64,000 bases of DNA from Streptomyces sp. Ag109_O5-10. Its GTDB lineage: Bacteria > Actinomycetota > Actinomycetes > Streptomycetales > Streptomycetaceae. Shown one piece after another: positions 63,127 to 64,000 of the stretch. The translations under genes and the position numbers were made by a program. The stretch is from contig NZ_FNTQ01000001.1 in NCBI RefSeq assembly GCF_900105755.1, positions 1,488,001 through 1,552,000 on the forward strand. Reading direction: 5' to 3'. Below the pieces are notes generated by a model. It did no database searches, had not been told where the DNA came from, and saw nothing but the letters and a program-made list of their open reading frames with translations. How positions within the stretch are numbered: the stretch's first letter is position 1; every line of letters starts with the position of its first letter.

Positions 63127-64000
63127 TCAGTGCGTCTCCGCTTCCTCGGCTCTGCGCAGTCCGGTCTGGAACGCGGCCATCAGGCCCGGGTCGTGTGCGA
63201 TGTCCTCGGCGGCACCGGTGCCGGGGACCGGGTGCGGCTGTTCGGCGGCGTGGTCCTGGCGGCGGCGCTGAGGCAGCCGCGGACGGTCGTCCTCGCCGTC
63301 GGAGGGCACCGGGGCGGGCGGGGGTTCGGAATCGGACACGCGCGGATCCGCGACGACGGTCGGCACTGTCGCCGGGGGGTCCGTCGCCTCGGGTTCCCCT
63401 GGGTCGTGCGGCACCGCGTCAGGGGTCGCGACAGCGGGGTGCTCGGGCGCGGGAGCTGCCGGCTGCGGGCCGAGCAGTGCCGTGGGCAACACCATGACGG
63501 CCTGCGTGCCGCCGTAGACGTTGCTCTGCAACTGCACGGCGATGTCATGCCGCTGGGCCAGGACCGAGACCACGTACAGGCCGATCCGGCCGTCCTGCAG
63601 CAGCTCGCCGAGGGCGACCTTGTCGGGTGCGCCCAACACCGTGTTCATTTGGTTGCGCTCGGCTGCCGACACGCCCAGGCCTCGGTCCTCGACCTCGATC
63701 GCCACCCCGGCAGCGACGGGTTCGACCCGCACGTGCACGGTGGTCTGGGGCGGTGAGAAGACCGTCGCGTTCTCCAGCAGCTCGGCCAGCAGATGGACGA
63801 CGTCGACCACGGCGTGGCCGCTGACCGTTCCTTCGATGGGCGGGACCAGCCTGACCCGGGCGTACTGGTCGATCTCGGCGACGGCGGAACGCAGCACGTC
63901 GGTCAGGCCGACGGGACGGGTCCACTGGCGGTGGGTGTTCGCGCCGCCGAGCACGGCCAGGTTCTCGGCGTAGCGGCGGATCCGGGTGGACAGATGGTCC
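63127..64000 (-). CDS. Conservon sensor histidine kinase (CvnA type), N-terminus cut by window end
   Basis: The C-terminal 290 or so residues of a membrane sensor kinase; the gene continues past 64000. The visible part starts in the HisKA-like region (DHLSTRIRRYAENLAVLGG) and contains the ATPase domain with N-box HLLAELLENATVFSPP and G-box EVEDRGLGVS. A long, Pro- and acid-rich tail (about 150 residues) follows the ATPase domain, as in other CvnA proteins. It heads the conservon operon. Confidence 0.9.
   Translation of the reverse strand, partial: DHLSTRIRRYAENLAVLGGANTHRQWTRPVGLTDVLRSAVAEIDQYARVRLVPPIEGTVSGHAVVDVVHLLAELLENATVFSPPQTTVHVRVEPVAAGVAIEVEDRGLGVSAAERNQMNTVLGAPDKVALGELLQDGRIGLYVVSVLAQRHDIAVQLQSNVYGGTQAVMVLPTALLGPQPAAPAPEHPAVATPDAVPHDPGEPEATDPPATVPTVVADPRVSDSEPPPAPVPSDGEDDRPRLPQRRRQDHAAEQPHPVPGTGAAEDIAHDPGLMAAFQTGLRRAEEAETH

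Overview
The window reads as chromosomal DNA of a high-GC actinomycete, most likely Streptomyces or a close relative. Support comes from the strong G/C bias at third codon positions, many GTG starts, a SARP regulator, an ActIII/ActI/ActVII-type aromatic polyketide core, a conservon (histidine kinase, roadblock, DUF742, GTPase) and Tat-exported glycan hydrolases with discoidin domains. I see no tRNA, rRNA, CRISPR array or complete insertion sequence.

Region 1 (about 0.5-21.4 kb) is a type II polyketide cluster. Its order is a LuxR-type response regulator, a SARP, a CPA2-type antiporter, an ActIV-like metallo-beta-lactamase cyclase, a two-domain ABM monooxygenase, a flavin-dependent halogenase, a flavin reductase and an acyl-CoA-dehydrogenase-like monooxygenase (with a second paralogue at the left edge). 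A divergent promoter then separates an ActIII-like C9 ketoreductase from SnoaL-like protein, KS-alpha, CLF, ACP, didomain aromatase/cyclase, an AMP-forming ligase and an alpha/beta hydrolase. A MarR regulator, a 14-TM MFS exporter and a small receiver-like protein close the region. Enzyme content resembles the actinorhodin core (ActIII, ActI, ActVII, ActIV, ActVA-ORF5, ActVB-type and ActVA-ORF6 functions) without the ActVI pyran enzymes but with a halogenase, so a halogenated octaketide anthraquinone or naphthoquinone is the best guess. Heptamer repeats of the TCGAGNN type, the known SARP operator pattern, lie at the divergent KR/KS promoter and just upstream of the MBL cyclase.

Region 2 (about 21.5-30.8 kb) holds a methyltransferase and three secreted glycan-active enzymes on the minus strand: a GH99-like hydrolase and two GH87-like beta-helix enzymes (alpha-1,3-glucanase/mycodextranase type), all ending in F5/8C discoidin modules. 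Both GH87-like genes have TTGCAA-type sequence upstream.

Region 3 (about 31-38 kb) is mixed: PIG-L deacetylase, fatty acid desaturase, aminoglycoside-phosphotransferase-fold kinase, a ParA-like ATPase coupled to a tiny partner, a roughly 1-kb gene-poor stretch with a possible orphan immunity gene, and an L,D-transpeptidase.

Region 4 (about 38-60.8 kb) is a second, unusual biosynthetic locus. A plus-strand operon (ABM protein, beta-hydroxyacid dehydrogenase, amidohydrolase, P450) converges on a minus-strand operon: a fatty acyl-AMP ligase, a 4562-residue PKS (ACP-[KS-AT-DH-KR-ACP]x2-C-FkbH), an ACP-thioester reductase and a Cys-nucleophile alpha/beta hydrolase. Inferred logic: a fatty acid is adenylated onto the first ACP, extended twice, joined by the C domain to a glyceryl unit made by the FkbH domain on the stand-alone ACP, and released reductively. 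This is the best candidate for an undescribed system in the window.

Region 5 (about 61-64 kb) is a GAF protein plus a conservon, with the histidine kinase cut by the window end.
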